20,061 nucleotides of DNA from CAVSUR01 sp052143655 (GCA_052143655.1 JBKQSL010000525.1:1-20061), one strand, 5' to 3'. Counted from the first letter of the stretch, positions 1 through 7,647 are shown. Notes: generated by a model not told the origin, from the sequence alone. Translations and numbers: made by a program.

Positions 1-94
1 CGGCGCATCCGCCGGGCCGGCGCGCGGGGGCGGGGGCGGCTGGGGTAAACAGGGCAGGGCACGTCCTGGATCTGAGCCCGCAGGAGGAAGCACG

Positions 95-1726
95 ATGCCG
101 ACCGTTCCGCTGCGTGACCGCCCGGCCTGGAAAGCGCTGGAGCAGCATTACGCCCAGATCGAGGGCACGCACCTGCGCGACTTGTTCGCCGCCGACCCCG
201 GGCGCGGAGAGCGGCTGACCGCCGAGGCCGCCGGGATCCACCTGGACTATTCCAAGAACCGGATCACCGACGAGACGCTGGCGCTGCTGGTCCAGCTGGC
301 CCGCGAGTGCGACGTGCCGGCCCGCCGGGACGCGATGCTCGCCGGCGAGCACATCAACGTGTCGGAAGGCCGGGCGGTGCTGCACGTGGCGCTGCGGATG
401 CCCGCGGGCCGCACGCTCATGGTCGGCGGCGCCGACGTGGTCGCGCAGGTGCATGAGGTGCTGGAGCGGATGGCGGGCTTCGCCCGGCGGGTGCGCTCCG
501 GCGAGTGGACGGGCTACACCGGCAAGCCCATCCGCAATATCGTCAACGTGGGCATCGGCGGCTCGGACCTCGGCCCGGTGATGGCCTACGAGGCGCTGCG
601 GCACTACACCCGGCGGGACATGACGTTCAGGTTCGTGTCCAACGTGGACTCCACCGACTTCGTCGAGGCGACCAGGGACCTGTCGGCCGACGAGACGCTG
701 TTCATCATCTCCTCCAAGACGTTCACCACGCTGGAGACCATCACCAATGCCCGCTCGGCCCGCGACTGGGTGGTCGGCCAGCTCGGCTCGGCGGACGCGG
801 TCGCCCGGCACTTTGTCGCCGTATCGACAAACGCCGAGAAGGTCGCGGCGTTCGGCATCGACACCACGAACATGTTCGGCTTCTGGGACTGGGTCGGCGG
901 CCGGTACTCAATGGACTCGGCCATCGGCCTGTCGACGATGCTCGCCGTCGGCCCGGAGGGCTACGCCGAGCTGCTGGCCGGGTTCCACGACATGGACGAG
1001 CACTTCGCCGCCGCCCCGCTGGAGCGCAACCTGCCGGTGCTGATGGGGCTGCTGGCCGTCTGGTACGGCGACTTCTTCGGCGCGCAGACCGCCGCGGTGC
1101 TGCCCTACGAGCAGTACCTCAAGCGGTTCCCCGCCTACCTGCAGCAGCTGACGATGGAGTCCAACGGGAAGAGCGTAACGCTGGACGGGGCGCAGGTCGA
1201 CTACCAGACCGGGGCGGTCTACTGGGGCGAGCCGGGCACCAACGGGCAGCACAGCTTCTACCAGCTCATCCACCAGGGCACCAAGCTGATCCCGGCCGAC
1301 CTCATCGGGTTCGGCAAGACGCTGAACCCGCTGGGCGACCACCACGACATCCTGTCCTCCAACGTGTTCGCGCAGGCGCAGGCGCTGGCGTTCGGCAAGA
1401 CCGAGGAGGAAGTGCGCGCCGACGGCACGCCGGAGCATGTCGTCCCGCACCGGGTCATGCCGGGCAATCGGCCCACCAGCGTGCTGCTGGCCGAGGTCCT
1501 GACGCCGCGGGTGCTCGGCGCGATGATCGCGCTGTATGAGCACAGCGTGTTTACCCAGGGCACGATCTGGGGGATCGACTCCTTCGACCAGTGGGGCGTC
1601 GAGCTCGGCAAGGTCCTGGCGGCTGCGATCATCCCGGAGCTGACCAGCGAGGCTGAGCCCGAGCTGGACCACGACTCCTCGACCAACGCGCTGATCCGGC
1701 GTTACCGGAGCCTGAAAAGCCAGTAA
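95..1726 (+). CDS. pgi: Glucose-6-phosphate isomerase
   Basis: Cytoplasmic enzyme that interconverts glucose-6-phosphate and fructose-6-phosphate, linking glycolysis and gluconeogenesis to the pentose phosphate route. The 543-residue length is normal for the long bacterial form. Both family signatures are visible: DWVGGRYS at residues 265-272 and DQWGVELGK at 498-506. The expected catalytic residues are Glu355 (in MESNGK), His386 (in NGQHS) and Lys506. The ATG at 95 is chosen because a perfect AGGAGG lies at 82-87, seven bases upstream. The stop codon overlaps the ribosome binding site of the next gene (TAAGGAG, 1724-1730), so pgi and gnd are almost surely cotranscribed. The reading frame shows no damage. 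Identification is by motif and is very secure. Confidence 0.97.
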   Translation: MPTVPLRDRPAWKALEQHYAQIEGTHLRDLFAADPGRGERLTAEAAGIHLDYSKNRITDETLALLVQLARECDVPARRDAMLAGEHINVSEGRAVLHVALRMPAGRTLMVGGADVVAQVHEVLERMAGFARRVRSGEWTGYTGKPIRNIVNVGIGGSDLGPVMAYEALRHYTRRDMTFRFVSNVDSTDFVEATRDLSADETLFIISSKTFTTLETITNARSARDWVVGQLGSADAVARHFVAVSTNAEKVAAFGIDTTNMFGFWDWVGGRYSMDSAIGLSTMLAVGPEGYAELLAGFHDMDEHFAAAPLERNLPVLMGLLAVWYGDFFGAQTAAVLPYEQYLKRFPAYLQQLTMESNGKSVTLDGAQVDYQTGAVYWGEPGTNGQHSFYQLIHQGTKLIPADLIGFGKTLNPLGDHHDILSSNVFAQAQALAFGKTEEEVRADGTPEHVVPHRVMPGNRPTSVLLAEVLTPRVLGAMIALYEHSVFTQGTIWGIDSFDQWGVELGKVLAAAIIPELTSEAEPELDHDSSTNALIRRYRSLKSQ

Positions 1727-1737
1727 GGAGACCGCAG

Positions 1738-2772
1738 ATGGCAACCGACTCCCCGATGCAGCTCGGCATGGTGGGCCTGGGCCGGATGGGCGCGAACATC
1801 GTCCGCCGGCTCATGCGCGACGGGCACCGCTGCGTCGTTTATGACGTCAGCTCCGACGCGGTCCGCCCGCTCGCGGACGAGGGCGCCACCGGGGCCAGCT
1901 CGCTGCTGGACTTCGTGGCCAGGCTGGAGAAGCCGCGCGCGACCTGGCTGATGCTGCCGGCCGGCGTCACCGGCGCCACCCTGAGCGACCTCGCCGAGCT
2001 GCTCGAGCCCGGCGACATCGTGATCGACGGCGGCAACTCCTACTACCGCGATGACATCGCCCGGGCGAAGGAACTCGCGCCCCGGCAGCTGCACTACGTG
2101 GACTGCGGCACGTCCGGCGGCGTGTTCGGCCTGGAACGCGGTTACTGCCTGATGATCGGCGGGGAGGAAGAGCCGGTCCGGCGGCTGGACCCGATCTTCA
2201 AGACCATCGCCCCCGGGTCGGGCAGCGCCGAGGCGACGCCGGGCCGCAAGCGGACCGACGGCACCGCGCCGCACGGCTACCTGCACTGCGGGCCTAACGG
2301 GGCCGGGCACTTCGTCAAGATGGTGCACAACGGCATCGAGTACGGGATGATGGCCGCCATCGCCGAGGGCCTGTCCATCATCAGGCACGCCAACCTGGGC
2401 AAGCAGCAGCAGATGGAGACCGACGCGGAGAACACGCCGCTGCGCGATCCGGAGGCCTACCAGTACGACATCGACGTGGCCGAGGTGGCCGAGGTGTGGC
2501 GGCGCGGCTCGGTAGTCAGTTCCTGGCTGGTGGACCTGACCGCCGACGCGCTCGCCCGCTCCCCCGAGCTGACCAGCTTCACCGGCCGGGTGTCGGACTC
2601 CGGCGAGGGCCGGTGGACGGTGCTCGCCGCAGTCGACGAGGGCGTGCCCGCGCCGGTCATCACCTCGGCGCTGATGCAGCGGTTCGAGTCACGCGGGCTG
2701 GGCTTGTTCACCGACAAGGTGCTGTCCGCGATGCGCAGCGAATTCGGCGGCCACGCCGAGCAGATCGGCTAG
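1738..2772 (+). CDS. gnd: 6-phosphogluconate dehydrogenase, decarboxylating, short form
   Basis: Oxidatively decarboxylates 6-phosphogluconate to ribulose-5-phosphate in the cytoplasm. At 344 residues it belongs to the short class (like GndA/YqeC), not the roughly 470-residue class. An N-terminal Rossmann motif GLGRMG sits at residues 13-18. The second beta strand ends in Asp36 (VVYD), which in this superfamily favours NAD+ over NADP+; cofactor preference is therefore my inference. The DGGNSYY motif is followed by GHFVKMVHNGIEYG, with Lys194 and Glu201 spaced seven apart like the catalytic pair of characterised enzymes. The gene starts 11 bases after pgi, with GGAG at 1727-1730 overlapping the end of that gene. 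It is the second gene of a pgi-gnd operon and converges with rpiA downstream. Confidence 0.95.
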   Translation: MATDSPMQLGMVGLGRMGANIVRRLMRDGHRCVVYDVSSDAVRPLADEGATGASSLLDFVARLEKPRATWLMLPAGVTGATLSDLAELLEPGDIVIDGGNSYYRDDIARAKELAPRQLHYVDCGTSGGVFGLERGYCLMIGGEEEPVRRLDPIFKTIAPGSGSAEATPGRKRTDGTAPHGYLHCGPNGAGHFVKMVHNGIEYGMMAAIAEGLSIIRHANLGKQQQMETDAENTPLRDPEAYQYDIDVAEVAEVWRRGSVVSSWLVDLTADALARSPELTSFTGRVSDSGEGRWTVLAAVDEGVPAPVITSALMQRFESRGLGLFTDKVLSAMRSEFGGHAEQIG

Positions 2773-2830
2773 CGCTGCCAGCGGCGCGGCCCGCAGAGCC
2801 CGAGGCCACGGCTGCAGCGGCCAGGCCCGG

Positions 2831-2882
2831 CCGTGGGCCAGTCCCGTGGGCCAGTCCCGTGGGCCAGTGCCGTGGGCCAGTG
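2831..2882. repeat. Four tandem copies of a 13-bp unit
   Basis: CCGTGGGCCAGTC occurs at 2831-2843 and 2844-2856, and CCGTGGGCCAGTG at 2857-2869 and 2870-2882. The copies abut exactly and differ only in the last base. They lie between the convergent 3' ends of gnd and rpiA and encode nothing recognisable. Confidence 0.95.
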
Positions 2883-2895
2883 CCGCGCAGGACGG

Positions 2896-3594
2896 TCAGG
2901 GGCGCTCGGGGGGTTCCGGGGGGTCGCCCCCCGGGCCAGCGCTGATAATTCGCTGCTCGACCTGGTCGCCGTGGCCGATCAGGATCACGGCGACCAGGTC
3001 GGGCGGGAACAGGCCGTGCCCGACTACGCCCGGCGTGGCTGACAGCCGGGCAGCTAGCTCGGCGGGGTCGTCGAACTCGCCCTCGTAGTCCGCGATCACC
3101 CCGTCGTCCGGGCTGCGCGGCACGTCCCGCAGCCGGACCGGCTCCAGGTGCCGCAGCGTCGCCTGCAGCCCGAAGTCGGCCAGTTCCAGCGGGACCGGCG
3201 GGTGCAGCGCCCGGACGGACTTGGACCAGTCGCCGATCACGACGAACCGGTCCGCGGCCGCCGCGACGATCTTCTCCCGGGTGTGCGCGCCGCCGCCGCC
3301 CTTGACCAGCCAGCCGTCCGGCGTGATCTGGTCGGCGCCGTCGATGGCCACATCCAGCCGGTCGATCGCCGAGAACGGCTCGACATCCAGGCCCAGCCGG
3401 CTCGCCGCCTGCCCGGTACGCGGCGAGGTGGCCACGCAGCGGATCGACAGCCGCCGCCGTGCCAGCGCGGGCAGCAGGAAAGCGACGGTGGAGCCGGTGC
3501 CCAGGCCCACGGTCATGCCGTCGCCCACGAACTCGGCAGCCGCCTCCGCGGCCGCCTGCTTCTCCCGGTCCTGGGCCTGCTGATCAACAGTCAC
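2896..3594 (-). CDS. rpiA: Ribose-5-phosphate isomerase A
   Basis: Interconverts ribose-5-phosphate and ribulose-5-phosphate in the non-oxidative pentose phosphate pathway and the Calvin cycle. Read from GTG at 3594, it has 232 residues, close to the usual 220-235. GLGTGST (residues 30-36) forms the phosphate-binding turn. DGADQ gives Asp85 and Asp88, followed by Lys98 in LVKGGGG and Glu107 in TREK. These match the catalytic Asp81, Asp84, Lys94 and Glu103 of the E. coli enzyme with a constant offset of about four. The residue after the second Asp is Gln where Glu is more common. The frame stays open upstream to 3684, but that extension is Arg/Pro-rich and looks non-coding. No strong ribosome binding site precedes the GTG; a possible leaderless promoter does. 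The proline-rich tail (GGDPPEPPERP) overlaps a strong hairpin. Confidence 0.92.
   Translation of the reverse strand: MTVDQQAQDREKQAAAEAAAEFVGDGMTVGLGTGSTVAFLLPALARRRLSIRCVATSPRTGQAASRLGLDVEPFSAIDRLDVAIDGADQITPDGWLVKGGGGAHTREKIVAAAADRFVVIGDWSKSVRALHPPVPLELADFGLQATLRHLEPVRLRDVPRSPDDGVIADYEGEFDDPAELAARLSATPGVVGHGLFPPDLVAVILIGHGDQVEQRIISAGPGGDPPEPPERP
2916..2934. terminator. Perfect GC-only hairpin at the rpiA 3' end, possible terminator
   Basis: CCGGGGGG (2916-2923) pairs fully with CCCCCCGG (2927-2934) around a three-base loop. It lies inside the last codons of rpiA and just past the gnd 3' region, so it could stop transcription from either side. No T tract follows on either strand, so a terminator role is inferred from position and stem strength only. 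Confidence 0.4.
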
Positions 3595-3692
3595 GCCGCC
3601 TATTCTGGCACCGGCGCGGCCAGGGGCGCCCCCGCGCTCTGCCCGCGAGCCGCGCCGCGGCTGCCGCGGGCAGGCAGGCCACAATGGACCGC
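3595..3692. promoter_or_regulatory. Divergent rpiA/zwf promoter region with two leaderless-type -10 elements
   Basis: On the - strand, CAGAAT (3606-3601) is followed by exactly seven bases and then the rpiA GTG. On the + strand, CACAAT (3680-3685) is followed by exactly seven bases and then the zwf ATG at 3693. Actinobacterial leaderless genes commonly have a TANNNT-like -10 hexamer about seven bases before a transcription start that coincides with the start codon. Both hexamers fit except for their first base. Neither gene has a good ribosome binding site, which agrees with leaderless expression. I see no clear -35 boxes. Confidence 0.45.
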
Positions 3693-5195
3693 ATGACTGA
3701 GCCCAGCAAGCCCGCCGCCAGCCCGGCGGCCGGTCCCGCCCAGCACGACACGGCGGCCCGGCGGCGCAAGATGGCGATCGCCGTCCCCGACGACCACGTG
3801 ATCGTGCTGTTCGGGGCGACCGGTGACCTGGCCAGGCGCAAGCTGCTGCCGGGTCTGTTCCACCTGGCCAAGGCCGGGCTGATGCCCGCGCGCTACCGGA
3901 TCGTGGGCTCGGCGCCGGCCCAGTTCGCGCTGACCGGCGAGCAGTTCCGGGCGCACGCCGAGCAGGCGGTGCGCGAGTTCGGCGCGGCCAAGCCCGCCGG
4001 CCCGGCGTGGCAGGCGTTCGCCGGGGCGCTGGCTTTCGGCGCGGCGGATCCGGACGACCCGGGGCCGCTGGTCGCGGCGGTGGCCAACGCGCAGAAGGCG
4101 ATCGGCGGGCAGCCCCGGCGCATCTTCCACCTGGCGGTGCCGCCGGGCGCGTTCAGCTCGGTAGTCGGGATGCTCGGCAGCAGCGGGCTGGCGCCGGACG
4201 CGCGGGTGATCGTCGAGAAGCCATTCGGCACCGACCTGGCCTCGGCCCGGACACTGAACCAGGCCGTGCACGCCGTATTCGACGAGTCGCAGGTGTTCCG
4301 CATCGACCACTTCCTCGGCAAGGAGTCGGTCGACAACATCCTGGCGCTGCGGTTCGCCAACGGCTTCCTGGAGCCGATCTGGAACCGTAACCACATCAGC
4401 CACGTGCAGATCGACGTGCCGGAGACGATCGGGATCGAAGGCCGGGCCGAGTTCTTCGAGGGCACCGGGACGTACCGGGACATGATCGTGACCCACCTGT
4501 TCCAGGTGCTCGGGTTCGTGGCGATGGAGCCGCCGACGTCGCTGACCGCCAAGTCGCTGCGGGATGAGAAGGCGAAGGTGTTCGACGCGCTGAAACCGCT
4601 CGACCCGGCGCACGTGGTGCGCGGCCAGTACCGCGGCTACCGCGCGGAGCCGGGCGTGTCCGCCACCTCGCAGACCGAGACGTTCGCCGCGCTGCGCGCG
4701 GAGGTGGAGAACTGGCGGTGGGCGGGCGTCCCGTTCTACCTGCGGTCGGGCAAGTCGCTCGCACAGCGCCGCCAGGTGGTCACGGTCACCCTGCGCGAGC
4801 CGACGCTGCGCATGTTCCCGGCGGAGGCCCGGCACAGCCGCGGCAACCAGCTGGTAATCGACTTCGACGATCCGGGCTGGATCGCCGCCCGTATCCTGGC
4901 CAAGGAGCCGGGCCCGGCGATGCGGCTCGGCGAGGCGGAAATGATCTTCCGGTACGCGGACTCGTTCGTGCGTGCGCACGAGCTCGAGGGCTACGAGCGG
5001 CTGATCCTGGACGCGATGCTCGGCGACCAGTCGCTGTTCACCCGGTCGGACGGGATCGAGCGGCTGTGGGAGATCTCGGCGCCGCTGCTGGACAGCCCGC
5101 CGCCGGTGGAGCTGTACTCCCCCGGCTCCTGGGGGCCGCAGGGCGCCCGCAGGCTGATCGCGCCGCACCGCTGGTACCTGCCCGACCGGCACTGA
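3693..5195 (+). CDS. zwf: Glucose-6-phosphate 1-dehydrogenase
   Basis: First enzyme of the oxidative pentose phosphate pathway: oxidises glucose-6-phosphate to 6-phosphogluconolactone with reduction of NADP+ or NAD+. From ATG 3693 it has 500 residues, normal for the family. The nucleotide-binding motif GATGDLARRK lies near the N-terminus after a variable Ala/Pro-rich leader. The substrate signature RIDHFLGKE covers residues 203-211, with Asp205, His206 and Lys210. An ATG three codons upstream (3684) and another at 3771 are alternatives; 3693 is preferred because of the -10-like CACAAT seven bases before it. Divergent from rpiA. No opcA or pgl follows. Codon use and frame are intact throughout. 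Confidence 0.95.
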   Translation: MTEPSKPAASPAAGPAQHDTAARRRKMAIAVPDDHVIVLFGATGDLARRKLLPGLFHLAKAGLMPARYRIVGSAPAQFALTGEQFRAHAEQAVREFGAAKPAGPAWQAFAGALAFGAADPDDPGPLVAAVANAQKAIGGQPRRIFHLAVPPGAFSSVVGMLGSSGLAPDARVIVEKPFGTDLASARTLNQAVHAVFDESQVFRIDHFLGKESVDNILALRFANGFLEPIWNRNHISHVQIDVPETIGIEGRAEFFEGTGTYRDMIVTHLFQVLGFVAMEPPTSLTAKSLRDEKAKVFDALKPLDPAHVVRGQYRGYRAEPGVSATSQTETFAALRAEVENWRWAGVPFYLRSGKSLAQRRQVVTVTLREPTLRMFPAEARHSRGNQLVIDFDDPGWIAARILAKEPGPAMRLGEAEMIFRYADSFVRAHELEGYERLILDAMLGDQSLFTRSDGIERLWEISAPLLDSPPPVELYSPGSWGPQGARRLIAPHRWYLPDRH

Positions 5196-5388
5196 CGCCC
5201 GCCGCAGCCCGCACCGGCCCGGCGCACCCGCCGACTGCCGCGCACGCCCCGGCGCCCGGCGGCCCCGGCCCGGCATGATCGCCCGGCGTCGGGAAAGATA
5301 GACCTGGGCCGACGGCGGACGGTGCGGTGAGGGGGTTCGGCATGAGCCGCGATCAGCGGGTGCCCGATCGGGCGCACGGAGCGTCGGC

Positions 5389-6597
5389 ATGGCCGCGCTG
5401 ACCACCGCGCCGGTATTCACCTCCCGGCTCAGCGGGCGGCCGCTGCGGGACAGCGACGGCCAGGCCGTCGGCCGGGTCCGCGACGTGGTGCTCCTGCCCC
5501 CAGCCGGCGGCGAGCCGCCGCGCGCCATCGGCCTGGTCGTGACGCTGCAGCGGCGGCAGATCTTCGTCAACCTGGGCCGGGTCGCGGAGATCTCCTTCGA
5601 CGGGGTGCGGCTGCGCGGCGGCACCGTCGACATGCGCAGGTTCAGCCGGCGGACCGGCGAGATGCTGGTGTCCGAGCTGTATGACCGGCCCGCCGGGAGC
5701 GGGGTCGTGCTGGACGTCGGCATCAGTGCCTCGCAGCGCCGGATGAGCGGCTGGGAGGTCACGTCGCTGGCGATCGGCCGCAGCCGCGGCCTGCGCCACC
5801 ACGGGACGACGGTCGTGCCGTGGGATCAGTACCCGCAGCTATTCGAGGTCCCCGGACATGACGAGCAGCTGATCGAGCTGCGGGAGATGCGCCCGGCCGA
5901 CCTGGCGAACGCGGTGCAGCGGCTGTCGGCCACCCGCCGCCGACAGCTCGCCGAGGCCCTGCAGGACGAGGAACTCGCCGACCTGCTGGAGGAGATGCCC
6001 GAGCAGGATCAGGTGCGGTTCCTGGCCATGCTGGGCCTGGAGCGCAGCGCCGACGTCGTCGAGGAGATGCAGCCCGACGACGCCGCCGACCTGCTGGCCG
6101 AGATGCCGCCCGAGCAGCGCGAGCGGCTGCTGGCCGCGATGGAGTCGGCGCAGGCGGCCGACCTGCGGCGGCTGCTCGGCTACGACGCGACCACCGCGGG
6201 CGGCCTGATGACCTCCCAGCCGCTGATCTTCGCGCCGGACGCCGCGGTCGCCGAGGTGCTGGCCCGCATCCGCGAGCCAGAGCTGGCAGTGACCGCCGCC
6301 GCGCAGGTGTACGTGTGCGAGCCGCCGCTGACCACCCCGACTGGCCGGTTCCTCGGCACCGTAGGGTTCCAGCGGCTGCTGCGGCACGCGCCCGCCGAGA
6401 CCGTCGGCCAGTGCGTGCGGCCGAGCAACTTCGTCCGCCCGGATCTGCCGGAGCGCGAGCTGGCCGTCCGGCTGGCCGCCTATAACCTGGTCGGTGTGGC
6501 CGTGTGCGACGACGCCGGGCGGCTGCTGGGCGCGGTGACCGTCGACGACGTCCTGGACCGGCTGCTGCCGGCCGACTGGCGCAGGAGGGAGGGCTGA
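5389..6597 (+). CDS. PRC-barrel / MgtE-N / CBS domain protein without membrane domain
   Basis: Soluble 402-residue protein. Two PRC-barrel-like beta domains lie at about residues 10-70 and 90-150. A right-handed helical MgtE-N domain follows at about 165-275, with the hallmark MQPDDAADLLAEMP at 227-240. A CBS pair fills about 275-395. In true MgtE magnesium channels these cytosolic domains sense Mg2+ and gate a transmembrane domain, which is absent here. The protein may therefore be a stand-alone Mg2+ or nucleotide sensor, which is inference. GGAG at 5378-5381 supports ATG 5389. The next gene (DUF1003) starts two bases after the stop. This gene pair is a recurring arrangement in Actinobacteria as I recall it, and its partner may be the actual membrane component. 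No exact function is known to me. Confidence 0.85.
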   Translation: MAALTTAPVFTSRLSGRPLRDSDGQAVGRVRDVVLLPPAGGEPPRAIGLVVTLQRRQIFVNLGRVAEISFDGVRLRGGTVDMRRFSRRTGEMLVSELYDRPAGSGVVLDVGISASQRRMSGWEVTSLAIGRSRGLRHHGTTVVPWDQYPQLFEVPGHDEQLIELREMRPADLANAVQRLSATRRRQLAEALQDEELADLLEEMPEQDQVRFLAMLGLERSADVVEEMQPDDAADLLAEMPPEQRERLLAAMESAQAADLRRLLGYDATTAGGLMTSQPLIFAPDAAVAEVLARIREPELAVTAAAQVYVCEPPLTTPTGRFLGTVGFQRLLRHAPAETVGQCVRPSNFVRPDLPERELAVRLAAYNLVGVAVCDDAGRLLGAVTVDDVLDRLLPADWRRREG

Positions 6598-6599
6598 GC

Positions 6600-7145
6600 A
6601 TGGTGCGGCTGAACCAGCGGCTCGGTAGCCGCAACGACCTGTCTTCGCCGCGCGGCACGGTGCCGCGGATTGCCGGGCGCTACGACGCCGACGCGTTCGG
6701 CCGGATGTCGGAGAGCATCGCCCGGTTCCTCGGCACCGGCCGGTTCATCGTCGGCCAGACGGTGCTCGTCATCGCCTGGATCGCGCTCAACACGCTCGGC
6801 CTCATCCGGCACTGGGACCCGTACCCGTTCATCCTGCTCAACCTGGCCTTTTCCACCCAGGCTGCGTACGCGGCGCCGCTGATCCTGCTGGCGCAGAACC
6901 GCCAGGACGACCGGGACCGGGACGTGATCGAGAGGGACCGGCAGGTGGCGGCCCGGACCCAGGCCGACACCGAGTTCCTGGCCCGCGAGCTGGCCGCCGT
7001 CCGGCTGACGCTGGCGGACGTGGTGACGACCGAGGACCTGGACGACCGGCTGACCCGGCTGGAAAAGCTCATCGCCTACGGGCCGGCCAGCCAGCCGTCC
7101 GCGAACGGGCAGGCCGCGCCGGCCTCGGTGGCCCCGGCCGACTGA
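6600..7145 (+). CDS. DUF1003 family membrane protein
   Basis: A 181-residue protein with two predicted transmembrane helices, about residues 49-68 (FIVGQTVLVIAWIALNTLG) and 76-98. The second runs into the family hallmark LILLAQNRQDDRDR. A charged, probably coiled-coil cytosolic tail follows (about 105-160), then a low-complexity Ala/Pro end. The function of DUF1003 is unknown. ATG 6600 sits two bases after the upstream stop, with AGGAGG at 6583-6588, so the two genes are translationally linked. Coupling to a Mg2+-sensor-like partner suggests a role in ion homeostasis, but that is inference only. A possible terminator hairpin lies about 140 bases downstream. Confidence 0.88.
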   Translation: MVRLNQRLGSRNDLSSPRGTVPRIAGRYDADAFGRMSESIARFLGTGRFIVGQTVLVIAWIALNTLGLIRHWDPYPFILLNLAFSTQAAYAAPLILLAQNRQDDRDRDVIERDRQVAARTQADTEFLARELAAVRLTLADVVTTEDLDDRLTRLEKLIAYGPASQPSANGQAAPASVAPAD

Positions 7146-7181
7146 AACCGGGTCGGCCCGCCGCCGCGCCGCCGGAACGGC

Positions 7182-7230
7182 TATTGCAGCCAGTAACCGG
7201 CTGTTCACGCTTAAGCTCATCTCAATGATC
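7182..7230 (+). promoter_or_regulatory. AT-richer pocket, weak promoter candidate upstream of the NTF2-like remnant
   Basis: Within the 247-base gene-free stretch 7146-7392 this is the only segment clearly lower in GC. It contains TTGCAG (7184-7189), TAAGCT (7212-7217) and AATGAT (7224-7229), but no pair has ideal -35/-10 spacing. It is listed as the most likely place for the promoter of the downstream genes, with low confidence. Confidence 0.2.
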
Positions 7231-7287
7231 GTTTCCGCCGCTAGTGTCCGCGGTAAGGCCGCGCTCAGCTGCCGGAGTCCCGCTGCC

Positions 7288-7307
7288 AGGCCCAAAGCAG
7301 GGCCTTT
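7288..7307 (+). terminator. Hairpin with short T run, candidate terminator after the DUF1003 gene
   Basis: AGGCCC (7288-7293) pairs with GGGCCT (7300-7305) around the loop AAAGCA, followed by TT and mixed sequence. It lies downstream of the DUF1003 gene and before the next gene on the same strand. The T run is only three bases including the stem T, so a weak or partial terminator is the most that can be said. Confidence 0.35.
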
Positions 7308-7392
7308 CGCCCCTGCCGCTGACCTGCGCCGAGCCTGACTCTGGCAGCAAGAGACCGCCAGGAGGAGGAAACCGAACGCCGAGGGGATCGTC

Positions 7393-7566
7393 ATGACGGG
7401 CACGCCCGCGGAAGTCTTCGCTCACCACGCCCAGGCGCTCGGCGCCGGCGACCTGGACAAGATCGTCGCCGCGACGAAGGTCGACGACGGCATCGACACG
7501 TTCGTGTTCCGCGACGGCCAGATCCGGGTGCAGACCGTCCGGTACACGCTGCAGCACAAGACCTGA
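7393..7566 (+). pseudogene. Internally deleted NTF2-like (SnoaL-type) protein, 57 residues
   Basis: The short product begins TPAEVFAHHAQALGAGDLDK and ends VDDGIDTFVFRDGQIRVQTV. From memory these are the first helix and the last two beta strands of a common actinobacterial SnoaL/NTF2-like protein of about 120 residues. The middle (roughly 60 residues) is missing, and the two parts join in frame at about residues 26-30 (IVAATK). An NTF2-like cone fold could not form without the lost strands, so I call it a deletion remnant, though it still has a start, a stop and a GAGGGG ribosome binding site at 7381-7386. It lies 100 bases before fba. It could alternatively be expressed as a small protein. 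Confidence 0.6.
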
Positions 7567-7613
7567 GCCGGGCCAGCCGTCCGCAGGACGCAGCCGGCAC
7601 CGGTGGCAGGGCG

Positions 7614-7647
7614 CGAGGCCCGCCAGCGCGGGCGCCTCGTGTCACGA
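7614..7647 (+). promoter_or_regulatory. Hairpin and palindrome directly upstream of the fba ribosome binding site
   Basis: CGAGGCCCGC (7614-7623) pairs with GCGGG-cg-CCTCG (7628-7639) around the loop CAGC, giving ten pairs with a two-base bulge. The exact 11-base palindrome TCGTGTCACGA (7637-7647) overlaps its right arm. The fba ribosome binding site starts eight bases later. This could be the terminator of the small upstream gene, an operator, or a 5' leader structure; the sequence alone does not decide. Confidence 0.35.

Noticed and set aside
505..1539. A 344-codon alternative + strand frame inside pgi
   Set aside because: Extremely Arg-rich low-complexity product, wholly inside pgi, which carries all its signatures.
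2831..2882. Possible CRISPR array
   Set aside because: Units are only 13 bases and abut without spacers, and no cas genes are present.
3600..5762. A 720-codon open frame on the - strand across zwf and the next gene
   Set aside because: It is antisense to two well-supported genes, rich in Arg/Ala/Pro, matches no family I know, and is the usual by-product of very GC-rich coding sequence.
7212..7225. Possible CbbR (LysR-type) site TTA-N8-TCA upstream of the fba operon
   Set aside because: The TNA-N7/8-TNA pattern is too loose, it lies about 440 bases from fba, and no cbbR gene is visible nearby.
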